This document shows, piece by piece, positions 24,545 to 36,560 of a stretch of 64,000 bases of DNA; the first letter of the stretch is position 1; each line of letters opens with the position of its first letter. The notes beneath the pieces are model-generated. The model was not told where the DNA came from and did not search any database. It worked only from the letters and a program-made list of their open reading frames with translations. A program made the position numbers and the translations under genes. Origin of the DNA: Prosapia bicincta (lineage: Eukaryota > Arthropoda > Insecta > Hemiptera > Cercopidae). The stretch lies in the NCBI GenBank assembly GCA_036971475.1, contig JBAIZL010000008.1, positions 5,752,501 through 5,816,500 of the forward strand, written 5' to 3'.

Positions 24545-25283
24545 ATGTACAAAATACTTACAACTCTATAATTTTTTTTAATATATGTTTTACAAATTTT
24601 TCACTTATATTTAGTTACCATTGGATTTGCATTATATATGTGAAAATATTGTTCTGGTCGAGTATCATATTGTAAGGTTTTCAATATTTTATGTTTTTAA
24701 GGAAGACTGATTTATATCTAGTTCCTAAGCAGAACATTCAATTTGTAAGCTCCATTGTAGTTTCACTGTTGCTTTTTGATTTTTCAGCGTTTTAGGAGAA
24801 GTGATTCACAGACAGCCGTGAGTTTATAATTTTATTGTTTTGTAGCATGGCTTAGAGTGTTCATAGTTTGTAGATTTGCATGTTTTAGAGACCTATGAAT
24901 TTTTGGGTTATTTTTTGAATAATTTACTTCTTTGTTACTGTTCTACATTAGAGTGTAATACAATACATAATATGAAGTGTAGATTTGCGGACTGTGAGCT
25001 TCAGTGGGCGTCTAAAAATTATTTCAACTAATTTAAATAAAACCATAGCCATACAAGATAATAGGCATTCACTATTTATTATCAAAAATTTTTATATAAT
25101 TTTCTGGTATAAATAACTCATTGAACTAGATATAGATGGTTGATAATTTACTGGTCCTCTTTAAGGAGAGCAGGTTTACTTTAAAGTCAGCGACCATACA
25201 AATGTGGTCTAGATCAGGAGCCTTTATGTTTCCACACATAACATATTTATGATTTCCAATCCCTTGTTCCATCCAGTTTTTGG

Positions 25284-25850
25284 AAGCCCGATTCATTTCC
25301 TCTGCATACTGTGTTGTAAAGGTATTTTGGGACCACGACTCATTTCCTTTGCATGCCATATTGATATAAACATTTCTTGGAAGCCCGACTCATTTCCTTT
25401 GCATACCATATTGATATAAACATATCTTGGAAGCCCGATTCATTTCCTTTGCGTACTGTATTGATATGAACATTTCTTGGAAGCCCAACTCATTTCCTTT
25501 ACATACCGTATTGATATAAACATTTCTTAGAAGCCCGATTCATTTCCTTTGCATACTGTATTGATATAAACATTTCTTGGAAGCCCGACTCATTTCCTTT
25601 GCATACCGTATTGATATAAACATATCTTGGAAGCCCGATTCATTTCCTTTGCGTACCGTATTGATATAAACATTTCTTGGAAGCCCAACTCATTTCCTTT
25701 GCATACCATTTTGATATAAACATTTCTTGGAAGCCCGATTCATTTCCTTTGCATACTGTATTGATATAAACAATTCTTGGAAACCCAATTCATTTCCTTT
25801 GCATACCCTATTGATAAAAAGATATTTTGGAAGCCCAACTCATCATTTTC
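25284..25850 (+). repeat. 50-bp tandem array, about 11 units
   Basis: Unit AAGCCCGACTCATTTCCTTT followed by GCATACCATATTGATATAAA and CATTTCTTGG. Ten units start at 25331, 25381 and every 50 bp to 25781, with a diverged 47-bp unit before (25284) and a partial one after (25831). An open frame at 25126-25359 is a by-product of the first units. Confidence 0.93.
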
Positions 25851-25944
25851 TTTCAAGTAGATAAAATAAGTTCAAATAAAATAGGCTCGAATTTAACAGA
25901 AGTAGAAATATTGTGACTCCGATTTTCGAGTCTCTACTATATAA

Positions 25945-26220
25945 CTGTCGTAAATAAATATAAAAATAGTTAGACATATAAATGTACATGTTATAATCTG
26001 TCAAATACATCAACATTTTAAATTATTTTCTGTATTTATTTTGTCCTCTGAAGATTATTTGTGAATTGCATTAACCGGGGTCATTATTTGTGTAACTTAT
26101 GTTATAATAATCAATTATCGATCGTTTTGCGTATTCTTTGTTCATAGCGGATTATCCGGGGAATTCGGTTATCCGGCGTTGCAGGGCCACCCTATTCCAC
26201 GGATAATCGGGAGTTTACTG
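25945..26220. mobile_element. Truncated, inverted copy of the 20841-21702 element
   Basis: Matches the reverse complement of 20841-21110 and ends GATAATCGGGAGTTTACTG followed by TA at 26221. The other end is missing, so only about 270 bp remains. Confidence 0.75.
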
Positions 26221-26764
26221 TATAGCTGTAGTAAATAAATATTACAAAAATCCATGTATAAGTGTAATAAATAGGTATAATTTATTACACATACGTTTTT
26301 GAGATACAAATAGTAAAAAAATTTAATGTTTTTTAAATTTACAATAATTGTTTTTAGAAAAAGAATAATAATATATAAGTTATATAATTAATGCAATTCA
26401 AATTCTACTTTTGTTTTTAATATACATTATTATTTTGGAATCATCTTTAAAAATGGGGAATTTTATACCTTTCTGTAGGGGCCTGGGCCCGTTTGGTCCC
26501 TCTATGTATCTGCCAGTGTATATATTTCCTTCTTCTAGCTTAAGGAGAAATAGTGATTAGTTACATATTTATAATCACTGAATGTGACTTTAGGGAAGTG
26601 ACACCCTAATGATACTACCACCCAATTCCACAAATTCATGTCCGCATAATGTAGGTCTAAATTTTTATTATCTCTTAATACAGATCCCTCTTCAATGTGA
26701 ACTATAGAAAACATCTGCAATGGGTGTAACAATGTACAAGTAGCCTAGTAATGTCTAATTCAAT

Positions 26765-27160
26765 TCCTTCTATTAGCTCACACTCTCCTTTTATACATCT
26801 TGTACAAATTTTCGATTGATAATAAAATACCTTTTATTAATTTACTCAAGTTTAAATACATTCTTTTAAACTTGTAATGGATGACACTTGATGTTAATAC
26901 AGTTTAAAAAAATATTATTCAATAATTAAATTTAATAATGAATACATTTTAGTTTTGTATGGTAGAAAAACTTTTCACAAAAGGGCAAGGCATGCAATAT
27001 AGTTATTTCTGCTAATTTGGCTTAAAATAAGTGTTAACATGATTTAATAAAACAGCTGATTTTATGTTATAGGTTATGTGGTAGAACAGCTGTTTTAACA
27101 CATAGGTTTTGTTACTTTATTGATATTAATTGTAATTATTCAATACAAGTATAATAGAAA
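26765..27160 (+). repeat. Dispersed repeat, copy 2 (uninterrupted)
   Basis: Collinear with pieces of 3245-4860 but without the AT/PLE cluster and without the hairpin; see that entry. It includes AAAACAGCTGATTTTATG and the ACAGCTGTTT block. Confidence 0.65.
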
Positions 27161-27928
27161 AAAATATATATATATATTATTTGTTTCTCACACTTTTACG
27201 CTTTGGTTTAGATCTTATTTTACCTGTCCTGTTTCTTTTTTTGTTTTTTTTTTACATCTCAATACTTTGGATGTATTTGCTCCTAAAACACTTCTAGAAA
27301 TCTATCACTGAATAAATTTCTCTTCTTTGTTTGTCTTGTATATCTGTATTGTCTTTGCTTGAAGTTTAATTTTTTGGTTAAATATAACTTTTGTTTTAAA
27401 TTTTCTTCATTTTTGTTATAATGTTTGTTAACAGGTATTTATACTTCATGGTTTTTCAAGTAGTTTTTGAAAACTATTTTTAGATATAAAAATATTTGTA
27501 TTGTTTGTAGATTGTGTCTAATAAATAGTATAATTATTATATTAATAGATTAACTCTAACGTTACAGAGCCTATCTGAAAATCATAATGTTTAAAAGACT
27601 GGGTAATTTTCCATAGGAACATTTATGAATAAGAATTACTGGAATTGTTAAAAAATATTTTATGGTAGACACTTTCAAGGCAGCTCTTACTTTTACTTAA
27701 TTTTAAAACTTAACAGAAACTTAATTACAATTTCACTGGCACAATAATTTGTTTTAAACAGAAGGGGGGTTGCATTCCTCACTACGCCACATTTCTATCG
27801 AAAAAAGGGAACATTTTTACAATTAAATTATACTTTGTATCTTAATATTGTTTATTTAAGCTATTCAACTCCATCATTATGCATTAATAATTTTAAAAAA
27901 ACACACAATTAAAACTTTATTTACAGTA

Positions 27929-30316
27929 CAGCACAGTCTCACTAATCCGGACTTGATGGGACCGGACCCTGTCTGGATCAACGAAAGTCCGGATTAGACG
28001 GAAAAAGCCAAACAAATGCATACAATATGTGTTTTAGGTGGGGAAACATATTGATATTGTAGTTTTGGTGAAATTGAAGCCTAAATATACCGTACATTAC
28101 AGTATTTCATAGCTTATTTAGCAAAAAATCCTGTAATTGTAACAGAAAAGGTATGACATGAATAAATATCAAAGCATCTTTCTCGTAGAATAAATGTATT
28201 CATATAAAGTTATTTACACTATTCTGTATAAACACACAAAAAACTCAAACAAAAATAAACTTTAAAAAACTTAGTGAAAATTTGTTTTAACGATGAATGA
28301 TGTCGTTTCACAATACGATCTCGTAGGTGTTTCAAGGTCAGTAGCTCCGCAGTTAACGTATCACTTTGTTTCTCAAAGTAGGTCATCAACCCTTCCAGCA
28401 TTGCAGCCCCCTCACCATGAGTTGGGCTGACCAGTTCGTCTGTGTAGTCTTCCTCTTCCGAGCTGTCATTTTATGCGTTTGCAGTGCACACCGCGACGAT
28501 TTTGTCCTCGTTGAGCACTTGATGACCAATGCCATTATCACTGATAATCCACTCGGAAATATCAGTGTCTTTCAACTCGGCACAACCCTCCAATTGTTGA
28601 AAAATCTGAACAAATTCAGCGTCGTCGTTAGTAGGTTGACTGTCGGTTTTTTCACTTTCTTGTGGCATTTCAGGCCACAATTTTTTCCAGCTCTTTTGGA
28701 GTGTAGATGGTTGAATTTCCTCCCACGATTCTGCAGCCATATAAATGACATCCTTTATAGTCACTTTTTTAAGAATTTAAATAAATTGTGTAGCTGGATC
28801 TGCTTCTTGTTGTTCCAAAAGCGATAAAATTAAATTTTTCCTATATCGCCGTTTTATTGCCTCTATCACGCCCCGGTCCATCTGCTGAATGAGAGCCGTG
28901 ACGTTAAGAGGAAGAAATTTAACAAAAATGTCACCATGACGCAATTCTTCATTTGGGTGGCATGGGGTGGCATCAATTAGTAAAACCGCTTTTCGAGGGA
29001 GTTTTTTCTCTTTTAAAAACTTTTCTGTTGTTGGAACAAAGTTTTCAAAAAACCAGTCCTTAAAAATTTGACTGTTCATCCATGCTGATTTTTGGAACAT
29101 GTATTGGGCCGGTAGAACACTTAAATTTACATTTTTAAAAACCCTAGGCTTTGCGGATTTCCCTATCACCAGAAGTGGAAATTTTATTGCAGAAGTCAGA
29201 AGCATTACTGCAGGGCAGCAAAGTCATACGTTCTTTCTTAACTTTATGGCCTTTTGCTACTGAATCTAATTTGGAAGCTAAATTTTTTTTTGGGAACATT
29301 TTATAATTTAATCCGGTTTCGTCAGCGTTGAGCACCTGACAAGGTTGTAAGTTTTCATTTCTGAGAAACTTGCCAAATTTGTCTTTGAATTTTTCACTGG
29401 CATCACTGTCCCCTGACAAAATTTCACCACTTATTCCGAGTTGACGGATGCCGTGTCGTTCCTTCCACCGTGACAGCCAACCCACACTGGCAGTAAAATT
29501 AGGGTCTCCTTTTAACTTTTCATGCAGTTTCAGCGGAGTTTCAACACCATGTTCCCGTTGTTGGCAAAATTAAACATACAAAGCATCATCTAGGGTTTCA
29601 TTTTTTGGTTTTTCCAAAGTGCTTCTGCAGCCTAAACTGTTTTTACTAACCATTTTGCACAAAAATCTTCAATTTCCTGTCGCTTTTTTTTCCAATTGGA
29701 AACAGTTTGTTTTCCCACGCCTAACTCTTTTGCAATTTTAGTAAGCGATTCACCTCCATCAATACGAAACAAAGCTTGGAGTTTTTGTTCCATTGTCACT
29801 GTCACTGACTTACGTTTAGTCGCCATTTTCGCTGAACACTGAACGAGACGTAAATAAAAAACACAGATCAATATCGCACTAGAAGTAAATGACAAATATC
29901 TTGCGAGAAGCAGTAAATGTGGCATCCGTCCGACAACACAACTGACCTGATGCCAGACGGATAGACTGTCTATCAGTTTAGTCAGCGGTCCTTTAACTTT
30001 TGTTTATCGCAAGATGTCTCTGATGTCACGTGCGTTGTAGTGTTGGGAGATCTAATGTGAATATATTTTTTCAAAGAAGTTTTTCCTACTTTAATAGGCA
30101 AAAGGAACAAATAATATGGTAAATTCATATTTTAATGAGTAAATTATATTATTTTTCTATTAGAGTAGGAAAACCCGTTTGAAAAATAACAAATATAGAC
30201 GTATAAAAATAAATATTTTTGTGTATGGCAGACTGATTGTGCACTGTAAAATACTATATCTAAACAAATATTTTGGGCCGTCCGGATTATCGGAGACGGG
30301 ATTAGCGAGACTACTG
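27929..30316 (-). mobile_element. Tigger/pogo DNA transposon with TA target duplication
   Basis: Left end TA/CAGCACAGTCTCACTAATCC at 27927-27948; right end reads, on the minus strand, CAGTAGTCTCGCTAATCC, followed outward by TA (30317-30318). The 2.39 kb element carries a decayed transposase on the minus strand. The terminal repeats differ by a 2-base indel and a few substitutions, so the copy is old. Confidence 0.88.
28219..29925 (-). pseudogene. Tigger/pogo transposase (CENP-B-like HTH plus DDE), frameshifted
   Basis: Transposase pieces in order on the minus strand. The N-terminal helix-turn-helix starts MATKRKSVTVTMEQKLQALF (29824) and includes IAKELGVGKQTVSNWKKKR. The CENP-B-type DNA-binding part contains GWLSRWKERHGI. 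The DDE core follows, with NADETGLNYKMFP (first Asp), LLIDATPCHPNEE (second Asp; the family norm is LLIDNAPSHP) and QQMDRGVI (third Asp). A C-terminal tail runs to 28219. At least three frameshifts or stops separate the pieces (around 29635, 29144-29205 and 28765). It would cut and paste its element between its CAGT ends at TA sites. It is not active as read. Confidence 0.88.
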
Positions 30317-30347
30317 TATAATAAAAATGTTGGCAAAAACCCAAGTA

Positions 30348-31106
30348 CAGTAAAAGCTCTCATATCCGGATCAATGTGGCAACTGCCTGATTGTTTCAAG
30401 TAAATAAGTTACACTTATTGAAGTTTGTAATTATATTTTATTACTGTAATATAGAACTGAACATACAAGTTAGTTATATGCCTATATGTACAGTTCCTTA
30501 ATACTGTATAGACTATATGCAACAATTTTGGTTTTCTGGTAAAAAAAGATATAATGGGGGTTCGCTTGTTTCGTTGAACACGTTTCTTTGATGTAATATC
30601 CCTCGAAAGAGTCTACTGTCGAAAGAGTAGACGATCGGTTGCTGTTGCTTCGTCTTGTTATTCGATGTACTCAATCAGCTGATCAAATGCCAGGAAATCT
30701 AGTGTTATCGGTCTGATTAGATCCCATACTGTAGGAATCCATAAAGCGATGTCTAGCATGTCTATGATTTTTAGATTCTTAAACACTTTTCCTGCATCCA
30801 TACACGGCGACTATAACCGTTAGTAACTTATGACAGGAAACACTGTTTTTCTGGTTTTCTAGGTAAAATAACTAACTAAATTACCAAATTACATAAAATC
30901 TTGTAGAATATATGTAAACTGAACAATACAGAGACTTGAACACTACTGACTGAGATGGGGAAGAACTAAGAGCTGACTACTAGTGCCGGAGAAGTGGGAC
31001 GACAGCCAGGCGTCTTGTGAAGATAAACGCTTACTTTATTTTGGTATTACGTCCGGATATCAAAGGTTCCGCATATGAGAAGGCTGGATATGAGAGGTTT
31101 TACTGT
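30348..31106. mobile_element. Second Tigger-type short element (759 bp)
   Basis: Starts CAGTAAAAGCTCTCATATCC after TA (30346) and ends with the inverted GATATGAGAGGTTTTACTG before TA (31107). No transposase frame. The end sequence differs from the other Tigger-type families in this window, so a different helper is implied. Confidence 0.82.
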
Positions 31107-31127
31107 ACCACAAAAATAATAAAAAAT

Positions 31128-31480
31128 AACTAATATTACAAGCTACCTAAGAATAAACCTTTATGTACATTTCGATGGCCATGCGATGATCATCAGAGGG
31201 TCCTAATACAAAATTACAACCTAGAATACAATAATTTACAAACTAGACTGTCACCAAAAGTTCTCTGAGGTCGCTATATATAGGTGTGAGGTAAACTCAG
31301 CCCCGTCTCTGCTTATATATAGCGACCACAGAATACTGTTGGGGACAGTCTTGTTTGTAAATTATTGTATTTCAGATTGTAATTTGTATTAGGATCCTCT
31401 GATGATGATGGCATGGTCATCAAATTGTACATAAGGTTTTAATTTTAGGTAACTTGTAATATTAGATATTTTTTCCAACA
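31128..31480. repeat. Inverted PLE-type termini with hammerhead-like cores
   Basis: A minus-strand copy (31160-31210) and a plus-strand copy (about 31390-31445) share CTGATGA, a GATGGC/GCCATC-type stem and an ATGTACAT octamer (31163-31170; TTGTACAT at 31425-31432). Both are slightly decayed, and the middle (31210-31390) is also partly palindromic. Confidence 0.6.
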
Positions 31481-31582
31481 TTTTTACTGTAACATATTGT
31501 ACCACTATGCTTTTGATATTGTATATTTTTATATAGTAGTTTAAATGAAGGAAAAGGTTTAACAGATGTCTTATATTTACAG

Positions 31583-31784
31583 GCCTACAATATGGAGCTC
31601 AACCCATGCATTCCAGACAGTACTCCATGCCATCCAAATGGTTCTTAGTTACATGCTTATGCTAATTTTCATGACGTACAATGTTTGGCTCTGTTTTGCC
31701 GTTGTACTGGGCGCTGCCACTGGCTACTTCCTCTTTGGGTGGAAGAAATCTGTTATTGTTGACGTAACGGAACACTGTCACTGA
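31583..31784 (+). CDS. Ctr1: Copper transporter Ctr1, terminal coding exon (TM2, TM3, HCH tail)
   Basis: Acceptor TTTACAG at 31576-31582; stop TGA 31782-31784. The 66 residues after the shared Gln include TM2 with [12 protein letters not shown], where M-x-x-x-M is the copper-selecting motif lining the trimer pore. TM3 carries [13 protein letters not shown], with the GxxxG packing motif. The tail DVTEHCH ends in the HCH copper-binding triplet that passes Cu(I) to cytosolic chaperones. All hallmark residues are intact, so the gene looks functional. Total length 207 residues fits animal Ctr1 (about 170-240). Confidence 0.95.
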
Positions 31785-32482
31785 TGTTGGTGTAGGTTTT
31801 TAAATTCATTTGACCACAGTATAAAAAGACTGAATTTAAATAATCCAAACATGTTATGACATGTTTAGGTGTTTGTAACTTGTACCTCAAATTATCGATA
31901 TAGATGAAACGTAAACTTTAATTATAAATTTACAGGAATTACTATAATTTGTAATGATTACTTCTGGTTATTGTTTAGATTACAAATTAAAAATATTACT
32001 TTGCATGCTGGTCAGTGCACAATACTTGTTAAGATATAAACCGTTTTTAGGTATAAAAGGGTATTAAAGATTAATATTAATTTTTGTTTTACAATTTTGA
32101 CTAAGAAATTTAACGCCCATGCTTTTTTGAGCATTTAACTAGGTCTTTGTTTAAAGGATTATGTATGTACTTTGTATATATATATATCTTTATAACATTG
32201 TTATTTAGTTTTAGAATTTTGTGTAAGTAGTTTGTTTTATATATATTTTTAATACCATTTGAATGGAATAGTTTTAATTAATTCTGTTAAAATTTTGTAC
32301 AATGATACTATTGTAACGTAGACTACATTATGAACAGAAATGTCATGATATTTGTAGCATTCAAATATTATACACAATTAAAACTGTCCCTTTTTTATTT
32401 GCCTATGACATTTGTTGATCAACACCATAGACAAAGAGAGTTATTGCAATGTTAATACCAAACAGACAGTCCCTACAATAAA
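31785..32482 (+). other. Probable 3' UTR of the copper transporter
   Basis: AT-rich non-coding sequence after the stop. AATAAA at 32477-32482 is the first canonical signal followed by a plausible downstream region; ATTAAA occurs earlier (about 32063 and 32379). The true cleavage site cannot be fixed from sequence. Confidence 0.4.
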
Positions 32483-33960
32483 CGTAACTGGTCCTGTGAG
32501 GGACTTTATCTATAGATTTCAGATAAAAACAAATATGAGAATGATTAGCTAACATTAATTGTTGTTAATGCCAACTGGTTCATACTCCCAAGTGACGTCA
32601 CAGCCATAGTAAGTACCACTGATTCTACACTAACAGGTCAAACTGTGATTGCCAGTTGATATTAGTTATTGAAGTCAAGTAATGATATGTGATTTGACCG
32701 TGTCGGTATGATTGTTTTATATTAATAATAGTTTTGTGTGTGTATGTGCAAAATATCATTACAGACTGCTATTTGACTTTCATATCATATTCGTCCTCAG
32801 TAAACAATGTCTAAATTACGCTCAAATTTTGTCTCCTGCTGTTTCTTTTGTTCAATCTATACATTTCACTTTCAGGCACGGTCTGTATTTATTAATCCTG
32901 TGCAATATATACTAAAAATAATCAAGTCAAATCACACAAATTATTTATAAATGAATAACGAACTACTGCAAATAATATTATTCCAAAACCTTCTTTTGCG
33001 AACATGAACGCACTAACAACACCACGAGTGGCTATCACAAGTCACCGTCACAGGAAGTAAGAAAGAGAAACAGATTCACAATCGGTGTCAAAAACAGGTT
33101 ACAATTTTATAGCTCATTTCGTTTTTCAAAACAGTGACTGGCAGACTCATATCGATCCCATCCCTCTCGTTACAAAAAAGGCAGTTTAAGATCAACAACT
33201 CCAGCTCGCCTAAGTGGGTGGGACGATTGTGAATGGTTAGGGTTTATGCGACATGGGTTTGCCACTCCGTCGCATACTAGTTAGACAAAAATCTGCTACT
33301 TCATCTCGCTACATAACAAGTCAAATTGTGATTTTTTAATAACAGTGACTAAATCACAGATTTGCAAATTACTTCCCATCACTCGTAAGCACTAACTTTC
33401 CATAGTATTTCCTACCTTATTATACAATGACGGGTTATCTTTCACATCTGTAGTCTTTCAATAGTTTATGTTTATTAGTTGTAGTCTTCATTTTTAGTTT
33501 TTCTTTATATGTTTTTAAATAGATATTATAGTAAGTAATAACAAACTTCACCCTTCTCATGGTGGTAGTCATCCAGTCATCAGTGAAATAGACAGAATTA
33601 TATTCTGAATCGGAAACAGAGTTATTAAGAGATGGTGATAGTTATATTCAAATACATCAATTGTATACATTGAATACAACAAATATGTAAATACGTTGAA
33701 CGAGAGGACCAAATGCTTTCTATTACTCGTGAGAGCATAGAACTATATGCTGGTAAAAAAGTATTATCTGTTCTTATTTTGCTAGATGTAGTTCTATATT
33801 AATTTCTGATGTTTCGTTGAAAAAATAAAAAGAAGCATAATGTATATTGTATAAATAAAAATCTATGTGAGGACAACTTCTAAGTTTAATGTAAGTACTC
33901 AATCGTAAATTAAGTATTTTCTTTTAGTTTTCAATAAATATTGTGTTTGTTTCATGAAAA
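32483..33960. other. Intergenic, nothing recognised
   Basis: Mixed composition; short open frames only. The stretch 32990-33340 is somewhat GC-richer and has a TGACGTCA at about 32592, but no gene or repeat I can name. Confidence 0.5.
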
Positions 33961-33963
33961 AAA

Positions 33964-33967
<4 letters not shown>

Positions 33968-34024
<57 letters not shown>

Positions 34025-34083
34025 GTTATATAACTTCATAAAGTCAGTGCAACGGAAAAACAATGGATAACGTTAAATATCAA

Positions 34084-34168
<85 letters not shown>
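33968..34168. repeat. Two (AT)n tracts
   Basis: 33968-34021 and 34086-34168, separated by a 60-bp spacer (GAAGTTATATAACTTCATAA and so on). That spacer has similarity to the + strand text near 3880-3900 and 4040 (CTTTATGAAGTAAATATATT), suggesting a shared element next to AT tracts. Confidence 0.85.
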
Positions 34169-34169
<1 letters not shown>

Positions 34170-34265
34170 TGGAAATTTCAAGTTAGTGTTGAGAGTTTTT
34201 GAAGAGAATGGTGGAAACAATTAAGTTTTAAATCTAACCGAGAATCCTGCCAAAGCTAAATGTTA

Positions 34266-34372
34266 CTTTTATATAAATAAATAATACACACAACCTCTAA
34301 CCACAAATATATTCTTTTATTCTAGATGAGAATAAAAGAATATATTTGTGGTTAGAGGTTATTTATATTATT
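34266..34372. repeat. Hairpin with CCTCTAACCACAAATATATT arms
   Basis: Left arm about 34283-34324 and right arm about 34328-34371 are near-perfect complements around a 4-base loop (AGAT). The arm shares ACCTCT(T)AACCACAAA with the PLE termini at 36470 and 47175. Confidence 0.7.
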
Positions 34373-34675
34373 TATTAATATTAAACCACAGTAATTTATT
34401 CCATATCACCTCTTTACTATAAATTAAGAAAAATGTAGTAAAAAAAAGTAGAAATTAATAGCAGCACACCTTTAAATTATAGAAGAAATAACTAATAATT
34501 ATTTTAAAGATAATATTTTAATAAGTTTCTTATTTAGTTATTTATTCTACATTGGGTTATACTATATTATTTTATAATAAAAAATACAGTGCTTTCTTTA
34601 CTGTAAAATTTCAAATACGATACAGACTGAAATATTATTTTCTTACATTATTTGCTTACTTACTTTACTTTACTT

Positions 34676-34842
34676 TATCCAATGCCCGCCCTTGGCTGTT
34701 GAACCATTCGGCGTCGAGCCTCCCAGTAACGACCGGTTCTGGACAGCTGGTCGTCCAGTTCAGGACAGGTTGAAATGTGGTCCCCATTCATGACACCATT
34801 GAGACAGAGCGGACACGTATCGGACTCCGCTAGGCCGATATA
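34676..34842 (-). pseudogene. LINE C-terminal end with zinc-binding tail and AAAGT repeats
   Basis: The minus strand encodes ESDTCPLCLNGVMNGDHIST and continues C...RYWEARRRMVQQPRAGIG with a stop, then (AAAGT)n. A Cys-Cys-His-Cys finger followed by YWEARR is the usual end of arthropod non-LTR retrotransposon ORF2, and the short tandem tail is typical of the 3' end of such elements. It lies in the same orientation and 3' of the RT fragment at 35860-36450, possibly from one insertion. Confidence 0.72.
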
Positions 34843-34849
34843 TAATATA

Positions 34850-35855
34850 TTTGCAAGTGCAAATATATATTAATTAGACACATATTTTTGTAGGACATGG
34901 AATATTCTGTTGTGAAAGTTTTCTGCTGTTTCTGTTTAACTAGGTAAAGATAATGTTTACAATTATCTTGATTTTATTCTCAAAGATTGAGCTTTGGAAG
35001 GGAGTATGTAGGTATTGGAAGAAAACTATGGTTCTTCTATTTCGGCTTCAAGAAATTAGAAGTTGGTGTTGACTATTTGACAGAGATGTTTATTATTCAT
35101 CATCATTACTACTTGTTATACTGTAGAGCAGTTTCTTTGCCTTTTGAAAAAGTTAGAAAATTCTGTCCTTGAAGTTAACCACACAAAGCTAATTACGATT
35201 TATATTAGTTATCCTGTGATTTTTCTCTTTCCTTTGGCTAAAAGTGAAAATGTGTAGATCCAGGATCAAAAAAACAGATTTGACCGAGTAATATTCTGGT
35301 AAAATGTTTTTAATAGTGGTGATGTTTATGTCTCAGCTTGTGGGTAAGTATTATTGTTACAGAGACACGATAGTTGTGTGAATATTTTAAGTAACCAAAA
35401 GCTTTGACAGCAGATTCTTGCCTTTGTTTGTACTGTAAGAAAGAATGTTAAAAAATCCTGTGAAACATAAAAATCTCTTTTTTCTACACTTTTCAACAAA
35501 AAATAGCTATATAAATTTAAATTATTCTGATAACCATTGTTTTAACATTCTATATTGTTTTCTCAGTTTTATTTTTTCGGGTCAAAATTTTGTTTCTATT
35601 ATTTTCTTTATAATTTTTTTAAATTTCTGGTTTAACCTTTGATGTGGATTACTTGAAACCATACTACATTTTCATTGGAATACTTCAATAAATTGACAAT
35701 GGGTTCAAGTAGGACCATGTGGATTATTAAAGCAAACAAATGGACAGTAGATTATTAAACATGCCCAGTGGTCTGTATAGAGCGCAATATGGGTGAAGGA
35801 TTGTACATCGTGGTTGGCAATAGTGTCATCAATGGGTGATTTGATGGATACTCTT
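34850..35855. other. Intergenic between LINE pieces
   Basis: AT-rich; short open frames at 34987-35172 and 35445-35642 show no domain and have low-complexity hydrophobic translations. Nothing supported. Confidence 0.45.
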
Positions 35856-35859
35856 GATT

Positions 35860-36450
35860 GTAATCCATTTTGTCTTAATATCCTTTTTTATGGCAAAGTC
35901 GACTCGGTCGATTCGTGCTTCTATCTCTTTTACCGCCTCTGGAGAGAGCTAGGACATCCAAGTATAATTCTGAGAGCTGCAGACTGAATCTTTTATAAGT
36001 TTTTTTTGTGAGTGCCTGCTGCAGAACCTCAAATTGACTGCAATGCAAGATTTTTAAGTATATAAAAGAGTTATAAAACATCCTTAGTGTCAGAATCTCT
36101 GCGCCCTAGTTTCTATTAGCACGCCTTTGATGACATTTAGTCTATTGCTGCATTGGATTATTATTTCCTCTATATCTTTCTGCCATCTTAGTTTCTTATC
36201 TAAATGAACTTCCATCAGCATAGGGCAGTCATTTATCTCTAGTACATGATTCTCTATTTATAAATATTCTTATACATAGCTTCTTCCAATGAGAAATGTA
36301 CATTCCTGTTTAGAGGGTAACATTTCAAGGACCATTTTATGGCACCATTCATCTATTTTGATTAATGCTTGCCTTATCTGACAATTTATGACGCATAGCT
36401 GTTTTTATCGGCAAATATCACCCAGTCTACTCCTTCTGGTTGTGTATTAC
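35860..36450 (-). pseudogene. Non-LTR retrotransposon reverse transcriptase fragment
   Basis: Read on the minus strand from about 36440: PEGVDWVIFADKNSYAS, then a helix-rich thumb (ALIKIDEWCHKMVLEMLPSK), then MEVHLDKKLRWQKDIEEIII, then, after stops and shifts, a part ending EARIDRVDFAIKKDIKTKW. The FADD catalytic box of LINE RTs is changed to FADK and several stops are present, so it is inactive. The clade is not assigned. Confidence 0.7.
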
Positions 36451-36469
36451 AGAGGTTAATAAATACACA

Positions 36470-36560
36470 AAAACCTCTTAACCACAAACTTTCTTTATTT
36501 TACCCTTATGTACATTTCAGTTACAAAGTAACCATCCTCAGAGGGATAACATACAAAGAC
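36470..36560 (-). repeat. PLE-type terminus, copy of 47160-47275
   Basis: AAAACCTCTTAACCACAAAC, TTTACCCTTATGTACATTTC and CATCCTCAGAGGGATAACAT are shared with the sequence that follows the PLE GIY-YIG fragment at 47160-47275, so this is a stray terminus of the same PLE family. Confidence 0.7.
36501..36550 (-). ncRNA. Hammerhead ribozyme-like fold in a PLE terminus
   Basis: Minus strand, 5' to 3': stem I strand UUAUCCCU; core CUGAGGA; one unpaired U; stem II GGUUAC-UUU-GUAACU; GAAA; palindromic stem III AUGUACAU (36508-36515); A as the nucleotide before the predicted cut; stem I partner AGGGUAA. All conserved hammerhead positions fit (CUGANGA, GAAA, A15.1-U16.1, H17). Against it: the extra U between the core and stem II, and a stem III with almost no loop, which in known PLE ribozymes works as a dimer. 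Confidence 0.5.

Larger units (their letters stand above)
11974..31582 (+). other. Copper transporter intron 3 (about 19.6 kb)
   Basis: Bounded by GTAAGT and TATATTTACAG. It hosts a gypsy element, a Tigger transposon, three TIR-bounded short elements, two tandem arrays and a PLE terminus pair, each listed separately. The stretches 21703-23900, 24545-25080, 26221-26760 and 27160-27920 are AT-rich with no gene I can support. Confidence 0.8.

Noticed and set aside
25126..25359. 77-codon minus-strand frame with a plausible-looking peptide
   Set aside because: Its N-terminal part is the 50-bp tandem unit and the rest shows no domain, splice sites or start context.
24023..25850. CRISPR-like regular repeats
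   Set aside because: Both arrays are head-to-tail with no unique spacers, and the context is a eukaryotic intron.
28366..28827. 153-codon plus-strand frame
   Set aside because: Antisense of the Tigger transposase tail; no domain of its own.
32588..32600. TGACGTCA (CRE) downstream of the copper transporter
   Set aside because: A single 8-mer in the 3' flank; expected by chance at this scale and not near a start site.
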